Shown here piece after piece: positions 16,900 to 25,751 of a stretch of 64,000 nucleotides of DNA. The stretch covers positions 62,001-126,000 of the forward strand of contig JBEVXU010000001.1 of the NCBI GenBank assembly GCA_040505895.1, given 5' to 3'. The position numbers and the translations under genes were made by a program. The notes below the pieces were generated by a model, which was not told the origin of the DNA, ran no database searches, and saw only the letters and a program-made list of their open reading frames with translations. How positions within the stretch are numbered: the stretch's first letter is position 1; the number at the start of each line of letters is the position of its first letter. Origin of the DNA: Vondammii sp040505895. Lineage in GTDB: Bacteria > Pseudomonadota > Gammaproteobacteria > Chromatiales > Chromatiaceae.

Positions 16900-17952
16900 T
16901 CACCGAAAAATGGTTATTGCTTCAGGATTCACCTCTTGAAGCCCGGTAAAATCTATATACTCCATGAAATCGGGCATCTCAGTTGCCTGGGTAAGCCCGT
17001 TTCTGAGCGCCCAGCGCGCTTCACTCTCCAACAACAGCAGATGGAACTGCTCCAGGGATACACGCAATTTCAGGGTTGGCCAGAGGGCATAGATCTTATC
17101 CTTCTCCACGCCCAAGCGTTGGGCGACCATGGCAACCGCATCATCAGGTTGCTGACGTACAAATTGTTCAGCCTTGTTCAATGCACGTAGCAACCTGGCT
17201 GCTACACCCGGGTTGGCAGCGAGCATCTTTTCTGTGATCAACACCATATCAATCTGCCGGTAGAGGCCAGGTACGGAGAACACCACTGCCTTGTCACCCA
17301 GCAACGCTTTGGCTTGGCTGATATAGGGCTCACGCATGGAGAAGGCATCGATACGTCCCTCTGCCAAGGCCTGGGGCAGTTTCTCCGCTTTCATGTAGCT
17401 GAGGGAGACCTGCTCACGGGGAAGAGCGTGCTCACCCATGAAGAGCTCGAGGAAATAGTGCACAGCAGAAGCGCGTTGGGTCGCCACACGCTTTCCCACC
17501 AGATCTGCCGGAGTTTGAATACCGAGGTCTGCCCGGGCGATAACCCGGTTTACATTGCCGGCGTTGAAGGTGGCGGCAATGATCCTGAATGACCTTTTCT
17601 CCAGGGCGGCCATGGTGATCGGCACATCAGCAGAGACCGCCACATCAACCCTATCCTGGAAAAATCCATCCCGCAGAGCGCGTTTACCACTGGGGAACTC
17701 GGACACCACCACCTCTATGTTCTCCTCTTCAAAGTAACCCTGCTGGGCCGCGATAATGGCCAGGGCGCTGGTAGGCTGCATGGCAAGCCCTATACGGATA
17801 TTGATTCTATCCTCACTGGATAGCGGCCTCTCCTTATGCTGTGTACTCTGAGGTAGCAGAATAAACGCAACGCCAACGACCACAATGAGAATGACCAGCC
17901 AGTAGTGGTGACGCTTCAGCAGGGAACGGCGGGTAACCTTGGATGACGTCAT
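16900..17952 (-). CDS. SsuA/NMT1-like periplasmic binding protein, membrane-anchored, no transporter nearby
   Basis: The start at 17952 (MTSSKVTRRSLLKRHH) is preferred: AGGA lies about 12 bases upstream and the first hydrophobic helix (WLVILIVVVGVAFILL) follows within 18 residues. The product has about 350 residues. The helix has no clear cleavage motif and probably anchors the protein on the periplasmic face. The rest is a type II binding-protein fold of the nitrate/sulfonate/taurine family: INIRIGLAMQPTSALAIIAAQQGYFEEENIEVVV, DVAVSADVPITMAALE, GKRVATQRASAVHYFLELF and GRIDAFSMREPYISQAKALLG. The matching ABC permease and ATPase are absent. It heads the minus-strand signalling operon directly before a kinase, so a sensing role is likely. 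Confidence 0.85.
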   Translation of the reverse strand: MTSSKVTRRSLLKRHHYWLVILIVVVGVAFILLPQSTQHKERPLSSEDRINIRIGLAMQPTSALAIIAAQQGYFEEENIEVVVSEFPSGKRALRDGFFQDRVDVAVSADVPITMAALEKRSFRIIAATFNAGNVNRVIARADLGIQTPADLVGKRVATQRASAVHYFLELFMGEHALPREQVSLSYMKAEKLPQALAEGRIDAFSMREPYISQAKALLGDKAVVFSVPGLYRQIDMVLITEKMLAANPGVAARLLRALNKAEQFVRQQPDDAVAMVAQRLGVEKDKIYALWPTLKLRVSLEQFHLLLLESEARWALRNGLTQATEMPDFMEYIDFTGLQEVNPEAITIFR

Positions 17953-17997
17953 TGAACACATATCCTGGAAAAAGCTGCTACTGACCACAAGCAGCAC

Positions 17998-18475
17998 ATG
18001 CGTAGCCCACTAACCCCCTGTAACGAGCGAGCCACACCGCTCCTGAGGGAAAGCCTCCTTCTCTGAGCATAGTTCTCATACAGGCGTTTTGTGAGGGAAT
18101 AGGTGAAAATGGCTGTGCACAATAATCCGGGAACCGGGTGTAGGAGCGAACTTGTTCGCGAAGAACATGCCCGGTCGCCTGATCGCGAATAAATTCGCTC
18201 CTACAGATGCGCTTTTTTCTATGAAGATAGTGTTTCAGAACTATTGTGCATAGCCACTTAGATGAATTAGGAAATTAGAGGAAGCAGATGATTTACCAGG
18301 AATATATATCCTGCCCATCTGCGTTATCCATAGATTCAGATAGATGAGACACGCTTCAGTGCTGATGTACTAGACTTCTTAGAGAGGGCTCCCCCTATAG
18401 TATATGGTCGCGTTGCAGACATAGTGCAGGCTATATCGAAGACGCAGCAACCAGAATAGATTCGAGGGCTGATTA
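17998..18475. other. Divergent intergenic region with a REP-containing inverted-repeat element
   Basis: This 478-base region separates the two divergent arms of the signalling locus, so it must hold both promoters, although I cannot place them firmly. It contains the repeat element at 18110-18256. No credible coding frame is present. Confidence 0.6.
18110..18256. repeat. Inverted-repeat element enclosing a REP-like palindrome
   Basis: The outer arms TGGCTGTGCACAATA (18110-18124) and TATTGTGCATAGCCA (18242-18256) are inverted with one mismatch in 15. Between them, 18140-18204 starts with GTAGGAGCGAACTTGTTCGCG and ends with CGCGAATAAATTCGCTCCTAC, the REP-like core also seen at 1251-1318 and 54161-54200. 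I see no flanking duplication. A similar but decayed arrangement spans about 55842-55946 around GTAGGGGCGGTTTTAACC. Confidence 0.55.
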
Positions 18476-20641
18476 ATGAAAAAAATAGTCTGGATTGCCA
18501 TCCTTGGCGTGCTGCTGGCAATTGTTTTTCTACTCTGGATGAGTCCCAAGCAATCCACCGAGAAATTGCCACAAAACCCGGCACAGCAAGCCGCACAGCC
18601 AATCTACGATTTGCGCTTTGGTCACAACATCCCGGCCACCAGCGCTCTTCACCTAGCCTCAGTACGCTTTGCCGAAGCCGTAAAAGAGCAGACCAGAGGC
18701 AAGGTCCGGGTAACAGTCTATCCCGCGCAGCAACTGGGTAATGACCATCAAATGGTCGAGATGGCCCGCGCCGGCGAGCTCGATATCATCCTCACCCCGA
18801 CGGCCAAGATGAGCGTACCGGTACCCGCCATTCAGTATGCTGACCTGCCCTTCTACTTCCCTACTCCCGAAGACCTGTATGAGATGCTCGACGGTGAGCC
18901 CGGCCAAATGCTGCTGGACAAGCTCAGGAACATTGGATTGATCGGCGTGACCTTCTGGGAGAATGGTTTCAAACACTTCACCGGTAACAAACCGCTACAA
19001 AGCCCTGAGGATTTCGAGGGGCTGAAGATCCGCACCATGAAGAGCCGCATCATCATGGAGCAGTTCAAGTCTTTCGGTGCTCACCCCGTACCCATCGACT
19101 TTCACGCCACGCGTCAGGCGTTGGCTGACGGTGTGGTCGACGGTCAGGAAAACCCGCTAATCGCTATCGTCAGCATGGGGTTTCATGAAGTTCAGTCCGA
19201 CCTGACCATCAGCAACCACGCCTACCTGGGCTATGTCTTTTCCATCAGCGAAAAAGTATTTGAAAAACTGCCCCAGGATATACGGGAAATATTGGTTTCA
19301 ACGGCCAGGGAGTTGACCATCTGGGAACGTGAGGAGACCCACCGCAAGGAAGAGGCCCTGCTGGAGACCATTCGGCAGGCTGGTGTCCGCATCCATACCC
19401 TCGATGCAGCAGCCCACCGCCGGTTCGCAGCAAAGACAAACTACATTCCGGCACTGTTCGAAGAGATCATCGGTGCCGACGTACTATCAAAGACCGAAGA
19501 GCTGATGATGGCGAAACACCTTGCTACCACTGATGGCAAGCGACCCATCATCATCGGTCTCGACAGCGACCTCTCCCTGGATGCGAAGACCTCCGGCCTG
19601 GCCATCAAGCGCGGGGCTAAGCTGGCAATTGATGAGATCAATAAGCGAGGCGGAGTATTGGGTAGAAAACTCGCCCTGATTGCCCTGGACCACAGGGGCA
19701 TGCCGAGCAAGGGAACGAGAAACATCGAGAAGCTGATTGCCAATCCTGATGTCGCCGCAATCATCGGTGGTCTGCACAGCCCGGTCATCATGGCCGAGAA
19801 AGAGACCATCCAGACCGGCGGGATACCGTTCCTGGCATCCTGGTCATCGGCTGCAGAGGTGGTCGAAACCACCCTTAAGCCCAGCTATATATTCCGGATC
19901 TCTGCAAACGACCGTCTGGTGGGGCCATTTATGATCGACTACGTGTTGAATCAATATAAACGACCGGCCATCATGCTGGAAAACACGGCCTGGGGACGCG
20001 GTAATCTGCGCCACATGAGCAACCGTCTGAAGGAAAAAGGCGTCGCCTTCATTCATGTGGAAAAATTCAACCGGGGCGAAAAGAACTTCTCTCCCCTGCT
20101 CGACCGAATCAACGCCGCAGGCGCAGACAGCATCATCATGATCGCCCAACCGCTGGAAGGCCAATATATCGTCAATACCCTGGCCCAACAGCCAGCTCCG
20201 CTTCCGGTCATATCGCACTGGGGCATCACCGGCGGCGACTTCTGGAACATAAACAAGACAGCCCTGAGCAAAGTGGATCTCGCCTTTTTCCAGACAGTCT
20301 CACTGCTGGATAGTGCGAATGAACATGCCATAAACCTGGGCAAACGCTATACCGCACACTACGGCATCGATTCACCTCGCCAGATCAAGGCACCGACCGG
20401 CGTCGCACATGCCTATGACATCGTTCAGCTCATGGCACTGGCCATCGAGCAGGCCGGCACTACGGAGCATGCGGCCGTACGCAGTGCGCTTGAAAACCTG
20501 CCGCCCTATCAGGGTGTGGTAAAAAGATATGATCCTGTCTTCACGGCTACAGATCATGACGCCCTCACAGTGGAGGATTACCGCATGGGAAAATTCGACG
20601 AGGATGGCGCAATCATTCCTGTAACTGATGAGGTCCGGTAA
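18476..20641 (+). CDS. Two-domain binding protein: TRAP DctP-type fused to LIV-type (Peripla_BP_6)
   Basis: A 721-residue protein. Residues 4-22 form a hydrophobic anchor with no lipobox and no evident cleavage site. Residues about 44-345 are a complete TRAP-type extracytoplasmic solute receptor (FGHNIPATSALHLASVRFAEAV, AGELDIILTPTA, GLKIRTMKSRIIMEQFKSFGAHPVPIDF, ALADGVVDGQENPLI). Residues about 356-700 are a complete type I receptor of the branched-chain amino-acid family (LAIKRGAKLAIDEINKRGGVLGRKL, AAIIGGLHSPVIMA, GGIPFLASWSSA, FFQTVSLLDSANEHA). These families have unrelated folds and normally serve different transporters, and no TRAP or ABC membrane subunit is nearby. The kinase gene follows 17 bases later, so this is probably a dual-input periplasmic sensor. 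Confidence 0.9.
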   Translation: MKKIVWIAILGVLLAIVFLLWMSPKQSTEKLPQNPAQQAAQPIYDLRFGHNIPATSALHLASVRFAEAVKEQTRGKVRVTVYPAQQLGNDHQMVEMARAGELDIILTPTAKMSVPVPAIQYADLPFYFPTPEDLYEMLDGEPGQMLLDKLRNIGLIGVTFWENGFKHFTGNKPLQSPEDFEGLKIRTMKSRIIMEQFKSFGAHPVPIDFHATRQALADGVVDGQENPLIAIVSMGFHEVQSDLTISNHAYLGYVFSISEKVFEKLPQDIREILVSTARELTIWEREETHRKEEALLETIRQAGVRIHTLDAAAHRRFAAKTNYIPALFEEIIGADVLSKTEELMMAKHLATTDGKRPIIIGLDSDLSLDAKTSGLAIKRGAKLAIDEINKRGGVLGRKLALIALDHRGMPSKGTRNIEKLIANPDVAAIIGGLHSPVIMAEKETIQTGGIPFLASWSSAAEVVETTLKPSYIFRISANDRLVGPFMIDYVLNQYKRPAIMLENTAWGRGNLRHMSNRLKEKGVAFIHVEKFNRGEKNFSPLLDRINAAGADSIIMIAQPLEGQYIVNTLAQQPAPLPVISHWGITGGDFWNINKTALSKVDLAFFQTVSLLDSANEHAINLGKRYTAHYGIDSPRQIKAPTGVAHAYDIVQLMALAIEQAGTTEHAAVRSALENLPPYQGVVKRYDPVFTATDHDALTVEDYRMGKFDEDGAIIPVTDEVR

Positions 20642-20658
20642 CAGAATATAATACTGGC

Positions 20659-23274
20659 ATGGTTCCAGACGAAACCCTTATGAGCACCTCCAACAGCAAT
20701 CAGCAGCAACGCAGTCTGAAAAAAAGGCTGGTGTTGCAGGTCGCGGGATTTGTCGCCATCGCCATGACGCTGGTGACGGTTCTGGCTGCGCTGCTTTTCA
20801 GTGGCGGACTGAGCAACCAGGTGAATGAACTACTCAAAAACGCTACACGTTCATCACAGATGCTGTTGGAGCAACGTATCGCCTACCTGGTTGAAAATAC
20901 CGAACGGCTCACGAAAAACCCGTTCGTCATCAACGGTCTTGTCGATCCTGATGGGCGACAGACCTATCTACCCAAACTAACGGAGTCTTTTGCAGCCGGT
21001 CGCGACGTGGTGTCGTTTGTGCTGGTTGATTTTGATGGTCGCCCGGTATTCCAGACCATTCCCGACATACCCGATTATAACCTGTCACCTGAACTGCGTA
21101 CCGCACTGGCAAGGGGTCAGCGTACCCTGTTTATCCAGCAGCCGGAAAACCAGATGGTCATCGTGGCGCCCATCGAATACTACAACACCACCCAAGGCGC
21201 GGTGGTCGCCGCCTTCGACCTGGAAGCGGTCGCCAGACGAAATCGTCCCCACGATCCCCAAGCCTACTATAAGCTGATCAAGCAGGGACAAGAGATCGTG
21301 AGCCACAACCACGATGTGCAGACCAAATATATCAAGCATCAACTGGCCAGCAGTGATGAAACCCCCCTGCTGCAGGCCCTCGGCCTCAACCTGGAGATTG
21401 GGCTACCTGAAGAGAGCTACCTGGCTCCGGTATGGCAGGCCGTGCTGCGCCTGTTGGCCATGGGTGCCCTGCTGATCCTGGCCGCTATATTCATCTCCGC
21501 CTGGATCGGCAACAGCATCGCCCGACCCATACTTGCACTCTATCAACGGGTGAAACAGGCCGACCAACTTGAGGCAAGCCGCTGCAGCCCGGTAGGTACA
21601 GGCGACGAACTGGAGACACTTGCCCTGGCCTTCGACCAACGCACCTCGGAACTTCAGAAAACCGTTGCCACACTGCAGGAGAGAGAACACCAACTTCGTG
21701 ATGCTCAACAGATGGCACAGCTGGGTAACTGGTCACTCGATATCGCTTCCGGAGAGCTCTTCTGGTCGAATGAGATATACGAGATCTTCGGTATGGATCA
21801 GGAACAGTTCACTCCAACCTACAACAGCTTCATGGGAACCATTCATCCCGAAGACCATGAAATGGTCAAGCACGCATACAGTGAGGCGATAGCCAACAAC
21901 CGACCCTACGAGATCACTCACCGCATTATTCGCAAGAACGACAACGCCGTGCGCTATGTGCACGAACGCTCTGAAGAGGTTAAAGACAAAACTGGAAAAA
22001 TATTTAGGTCGGTGGGTATGGTGCAGGATGTGACCGACAGGATACTAGCGCAGCAGGAGGTTAATGCTATCCGGCACTATCTGCAGAATATTTTTGATTC
22101 CATGCCTTCCATTCTTGTTGGCGTAGACCTGGATGCCCGAATCACCAACTGGAATAGTGAGGCGCAGCGTATCAGCGGATTAAGTCAGGATGAAGCACTC
22201 GGACGTGACATTCAACAGGCGCTTCCCATGCTCGCTACACAGACCAACCGTATCCAACAGGCCATAGGTAAACAGCAGCCCGAAAAGATCTCCCGACAGT
22301 TGTATACCATGTCAGGCAAACAATGTTACGCCGATATCATGATCTACCCCCTGATGGACAACTCGGCCAACGGTGCGGTAATCCGCATTGATGACGTCAC
22401 AGAGCGGGTACGCATGGAGGAGATGATGATGCAGACCGAAAAGATGATGTCGGTGGGTGGCCTGGCAGCCGGTATGGCCCACGAAATCAATAACCCTTTG
22501 GGTGGCATGCTGCAGGGACTGCAGAATATCGGCCGCAGACTCTCTCCTGACCTGAAGAGAAACAGAGAGGTGGCAGAAGATCTGGGTGTCGACCTGAAAA
22601 AGATGCACACATACCTTGAGCAGCGCGAGATCTTTCATTTTATGGAAGGCATGGTGGAGGCGGGTAAACGTGCCGGTGATATTGTGGCCAATATGCTTCG
22701 TTTCAGTCGCAAACCGGTGATGGAGTTTGAAGCCGTAGAACTACACGAACTGATCGATAGGACCCTGGAGTTGGCTGCCGTTGACTACGATCTTAAGAAA
22801 AAATATGACTACAGGAATATCGAGTTGGTCCGGGAATATGATCCGCAACTCCCACCGGCGGCCTGTATCTCATCGGAAATACAGCAGGTCCTCCTGAATC
22901 TTCTACGTAATGCCGCACAGGCACTCTACAGAAACCAAGAGAGAAGGGAGAGCACTCGCATCACCATCCGTACAACTCGTGACGGCAATATGGCTCGCAT
23001 CGAAGTAGCTGACAATGGACCGGGGATTGACGAAGAGACTTGCAAGCGGGTGTTCGAACCCTTCTTCACCACCCGGCCAACCGGGGAAGGAACTGGGCTT
23101 GGTCTATCGGTCTCCTATTTTATCATCCATGACGAACATCATGGCCAGATGGAGGTAATGTCGGAGCCGGGAAAGGGGGCATGCTTCATTATCAAACTGC
23201 CCCTCAGCGATATCACGACTTCTACTGTAAAGCCTCAGCACTTTAATGGGGCCTCGCCCTCAAATTTAGACTAG
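20659..23274 (+). CDS. Membrane histidine kinase paired with the dual binding protein
   Basis: An 871-residue protein (or 864 from ATG 20680). TM1 is about 27-50, then a periplasmic domain about 55-255 with Cache-like features (FVLVDFDGRPVFQTIPD, VVIAPIEYYNT-like strand). TM2 is about 258-282, then HAMP. A PAS_3-type domain covers about 345-465 and a second PAS 470-580 (YLQNIFDSMPSILVGVDLDA). DHp has H608 in GMAHEINNPLGG, and the ATPase domain has DNGPGID and GTGLGLSVSYF. The gene follows the dual binding protein with a 17-base gap, a clear co-transcribed pair. A 4-bp MITE target duplication (CTAG) overlaps its TAG stop, and the last 20 residues run past the usual kinase end. Confidence 0.92.
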   Translation: MVPDETLMSTSNSNQQQRSLKKRLVLQVAGFVAIAMTLVTVLAALLFSGGLSNQVNELLKNATRSSQMLLEQRIAYLVENTERLTKNPFVINGLVDPDGRQTYLPKLTESFAAGRDVVSFVLVDFDGRPVFQTIPDIPDYNLSPELRTALARGQRTLFIQQPENQMVIVAPIEYYNTTQGAVVAAFDLEAVARRNRPHDPQAYYKLIKQGQEIVSHNHDVQTKYIKHQLASSDETPLLQALGLNLEIGLPEESYLAPVWQAVLRLLAMGALLILAAIFISAWIGNSIARPILALYQRVKQADQLEASRCSPVGTGDELETLALAFDQRTSELQKTVATLQEREHQLRDAQQMAQLGNWSLDIASGELFWSNEIYEIFGMDQEQFTPTYNSFMGTIHPEDHEMVKHAYSEAIANNRPYEITHRIIRKNDNAVRYVHERSEEVKDKTGKIFRSVGMVQDVTDRILAQQEVNAIRHYLQNIFDSMPSILVGVDLDARITNWNSEAQRISGLSQDEALGRDIQQALPMLATQTNRIQQAIGKQQPEKISRQLYTMSGKQCYADIMIYPLMDNSANGAVIRIDDVTERVRMEEMMMQTEKMMSVGGLAAGMAHEINNPLGGMLQGLQNIGRRLSPDLKRNREVAEDLGVDLKKMHTYLEQREIFHFMEGMVEAGKRAGDIVANMLRFSRKPVMEFEAVELHELIDRTLELAAVDYDLKKKYDYRNIELVREYDPQLPPAACISSEIQQVLLNLLRNAAQALYRNQERRESTRITIRTTRDGNMARIEVADNGPGIDEETCKRVFEPFFTTRPTGEGTGLGLSVSYFIIHDEHHGQMEVMSEPGKGACFIIKLPLSDITTSTVKPQHFNGASPSNLD

Positions 23275-23432
23275 GGAGCCTCTGATTAAGTCTGGTTGGA
23301 TTTAGGCTGAGATAAAATTGTTCCAATTTGTTTCGAAGTGAGCGGAAATAGCCACCCTATTGCTGCGATTTTCGAAGCGAATTGGGGCGATTTTAGCCAG
23401 CGTAAAGCAATCATGACTTGATCAGAGTCTCC
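23275..23432. mobile_element. 158-bp MITE, long copy, inserted at the stop codon of a kinase gene
   Basis: It has the same 18-bp end, GGAGCCTCTGATTAAGTC, as the copy at 7933-8000, with an inverted end at 23415-23432. It is flanked by CTAG at 23271-23274 and 23433-23436, and the left CTAG includes the TAG stop of the kinase. The middle (about 23305-23400) is absent from the short copy. A third, related end, GGAAGCCTCTGAACAAGCC, abuts at about 23436-23454 without a visible partner. There is no transposase, so the element is non-autonomous. Confidence 0.75.
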
Positions 23433-23614
23433 CTAGGAAGCCTCTGAACAAGCCTGGCCGAATTGAATTGTGCTCAGGAGGTGCAAGATCAAGGGATCGA
23501 ATGACCTGACAATGTGCTGTACCGAGACCGAATCAACCTCCCCCACCCTGACGGTTGCTCCAACCAACGCCTGCTCCTGTGCAGCAGGCCGGCGCCAACA
23601 TTTCAGTGGTTCGC

Positions 23615-23869
23615 TTATTTGCATCTCTTCTGGAGTTCGCTACGCTTGGCCATTCCCTTTTTGCGCTGTGCCTTGACGATCTTCAGATCGATGCTGATCC
23701 TACGCTTTTTGCTGGAATTCTTCTCTTTTGACAGCTTCTCCTTCAGGCTTTTTTCCTTTTCTGCCAAGCGCTTGAGGATCTCATCGATTTGATCACACTT
23801 GACTTTCTTGCTGTTGTTAGCGTTATCCAGATACTCATTTAACTTGTTCAGTAGTTTCTTGATACCCAT
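23615..23869 (-). CDS. Small lysine-rich coiled-coil protein
   Basis: An 84-residue, highly charged and helical product: GIKKLLNKLNEYLDNANNSKKVKCDQ, then a run of heptads (ILKRLAEKEKSLKEKLSKE) and a basic tail with AQRKKG. There is no signal peptide or membrane segment. Small proteins with this start, an internal KCDQIDEILKRL-like segment and a late VVxAQRKKG-like motif occur in marine gammaproteobacteria, but I know of no assigned function. It lies 85 bases upstream of the Na/Pi cotransporter gene's far end on the same strand. The region just downstream is IS-end debris, so its native C-terminus may have been altered. Confidence 0.65.
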   Translation of the reverse strand: MGIKKLLNKLNEYLDNANNSKKVKCDQIDEILKRLAEKEKSLKEKLSKEKNSSKKRRISIDLKIVKAQRKKGMAKRSELQKRCK

Positions 23870-23954
23870 GAGTTTATTGCCTTTGTGGTCTCTGATATTC
23901 TGCGCAGCGACTGCCTTGGTTGCTGCAACGTTGCAAGTGGTTATTTAAAGATAG

Positions 23955-25751
23955 TTAATCTTCAAGATTTTCTCCTGGCACTACCGTTTTAGCCATGCGT
24001 TTGGCATAGTAGTAGATGCGCTTCTGCTTTTCGATAATATCCATTTCAATGGTGTAGGCGGGAATACGGTTTGGCTCTTCTGCGACCAGGCGCTCTGCCT
24101 GATGAATTGCAGCTGAATCGGCCATGCTATCAACTTCATGTTTCATCAGTATGACATTGCGTGCAGCTGAACCATTATTTTGTGCAACAGCCTGTACCGC
24201 CGCCCTAACGGCCCGTACAACAACCTGATGGAAACCCTTGAGAATGCTGGTGGTTGGCTTACTGATTGAGATATCTGAATTGATACGTGCGAGGCCCAAC
24301 TCAACCATATTGGTTTCGATGGTATCTCCGATGTTCTCCAGTTCTCCTACTGCTTCCATCAGTTGCAGGAACTCCTCCATCTGTCCTTCGGTCAAAGATT
24401 GCTTACTGATTTTTCCCAGGTAGTCGATTATCTGTTCGTAGAGGATATCCACTACGTCATCCAGTTGTGCAATATCCTTGAGGGCCTTTCGCTTGCCTGT
24501 CAGAATTGCCGGCATGATCTCATTCAGCATCTGCTGCACATAATCTCCCATGTGCAGTACCTCCAGGCGAACCCGATCCAATGCCAGGGAGGGAGTTTGA
24601 AGAAGGTCGTCGTCAAGGTATTTGGCGGTGACGACGAAGGTCTCAGGTTCAGGTTTATCCGGAATTAGACGCTCGGCTAGAGCGGCAATATGAGTGGTAA
24701 ACCAGATGAATATAAAGGTGTTGGCGATATTGAAAATGGTATGTGCATTGGCAATCTGACGCGGTGTCTCTGCACTCAGACGCTCTGCGCCCGCTAGCTC
24801 AGGGTGGCTAGGTGAGATTGAGGTAACCCACTCCGCGAGGTAGGGAATGAAGGCGATCCATAACAGCACCCCGGCGACATTAAAAATTACGTGTACCACG
24901 GCGGCTCTGATCGCCTCCCGGGGTTTACCGATAGAGGCGAGCATTGCGGTCACGCAGGTGCCGACATTGGCACCAAAGGCCAGCGCAATACCGGCGGGCA
25001 GAGTGATAAATCCCTGACTTGCCATCACGATGACGATCGCCGTGGTGGCTGAGGAGGATTGAATCAGCCCGGTGAAAGCTGCGGCCACTAATATGCCGAC
25101 GAGGGGAGACTCCATACTGATCATCAGGTCAAGGAATGGTTGGAAGCTGCGCAGCGGTTTCATCGCTTCGCTCATCACGCTCATACCGAAGAACACCAGT
25201 CCCAGGCCCATAAGCATGGCACCGTACTGCTTGATCTTCTCCTGTTTGGAGATGAACAGCATGCTGAAACCCACGCCGATCATCAGCAATGCAGCTTTGG
25301 TGACCTTAAAGGCAACAATCTGGGCGGTGATGGTGGTGCCAATATTGGCTCCCATGATCACACCGACAGACTGTGACAGGGTCATCAGGCCGGCGGTGAT
25401 AAAACCAACCACTAAAACCGTGGTGACGGATGAGGATTGGATAACGGCGGTGACAAATGCGCCGGTGGCTGCACCGAGAAAACGGTTGGTGGTCAGCTTG
25501 GCAAGAATTGCTTTCATCTTCTCGCCGGCTACCGCCTTGAGGGCATCTGCCATCTGCTCCATGCCAAACAGAAACAGGGCGAGGCCGCCGAATAGCTGCA
25601 TACCCATGACGCCCCACTCCATGGTCTGTTCCGGAGTTGGATTTGCCAAGGCGGGAAAGGCGGCAAAGATGGCCGCTATACCAATTAATAGAATGATGGT
25701 GTAACGAACCGGTGTTTGTAGCCCACGAAGTACCTGATCAAGTGCGCGCAA
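23955..25751 (-). CDS. Na+/phosphate cotransporter family protein with PhoU-like C-terminus
   Basis: A 598-residue protein. The hydrophobic N-terminal half holds two inverted PF02690 repeats with the diagnostic QSSS motifs (AVIQSSSVTTVLVVGF near 105-120 and LIQSSSATTAIVIVMA near 235-250) and the paired GANIGTT and GANVGTC motifs. The C-terminal part, from about 380, is helical and PhoU-like (LQLMEAVGELENIGDTIETNM). Family members import phosphate with sodium. No pho box or pst genes are visible in this window. The protein is of usual length and looks intact. Confidence 0.92.
   Translation of the reverse strand: MRALDQVLRGLQTPVRYTIILLIGIAAIFAAFPALANPTPEQTMEWGVMGMQLFGGLALFLFGMEQMADALKAVAGEKMKAILAKLTTNRFLGAATGAFVTAVIQSSSVTTVLVVGFITAGLMTLSQSVGVIMGANIGTTITAQIVAFKVTKAALLMIGVGFSMLFISKQEKIKQYGAMLMGLGLVFFGMSVMSEAMKPLRSFQPFLDLMISMESPLVGILVAAAFTGLIQSSSATTAIVIVMASQGFITLPAGIALAFGANVGTCVTAMLASIGKPREAIRAAVVHVIFNVAGVLLWIAFIPYLAEWVTSISPSHPELAGAERLSAETPRQIANAHTIFNIANTFIFIWFTTHIAALAERLIPDKPEPETFVVTAKYLDDDLLQTPSLALDRVRLEVLHMGDYVQQMLNEIMPAILTGKRKALKDIAQLDDVVDILYEQIIDYLGKISKQSLTEGQMEEFLQLMEAVGELENIGDTIETNMVELGLARINSDISISKPTTSILKGFHQVVVRAVRAAVQAVAQNNGSAARNVILMKHEVDSMADSAAIHQAERLVAEEPNRIPAYTIEMDIIEKQKRIYYYAKRMAKTVVPGENLED

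Noticed and set aside
23433..23624. 63-codon minus-strand frame in IS-end debris
   Set aside because: It starts within repeat-derived sequence and resembles no known protein.
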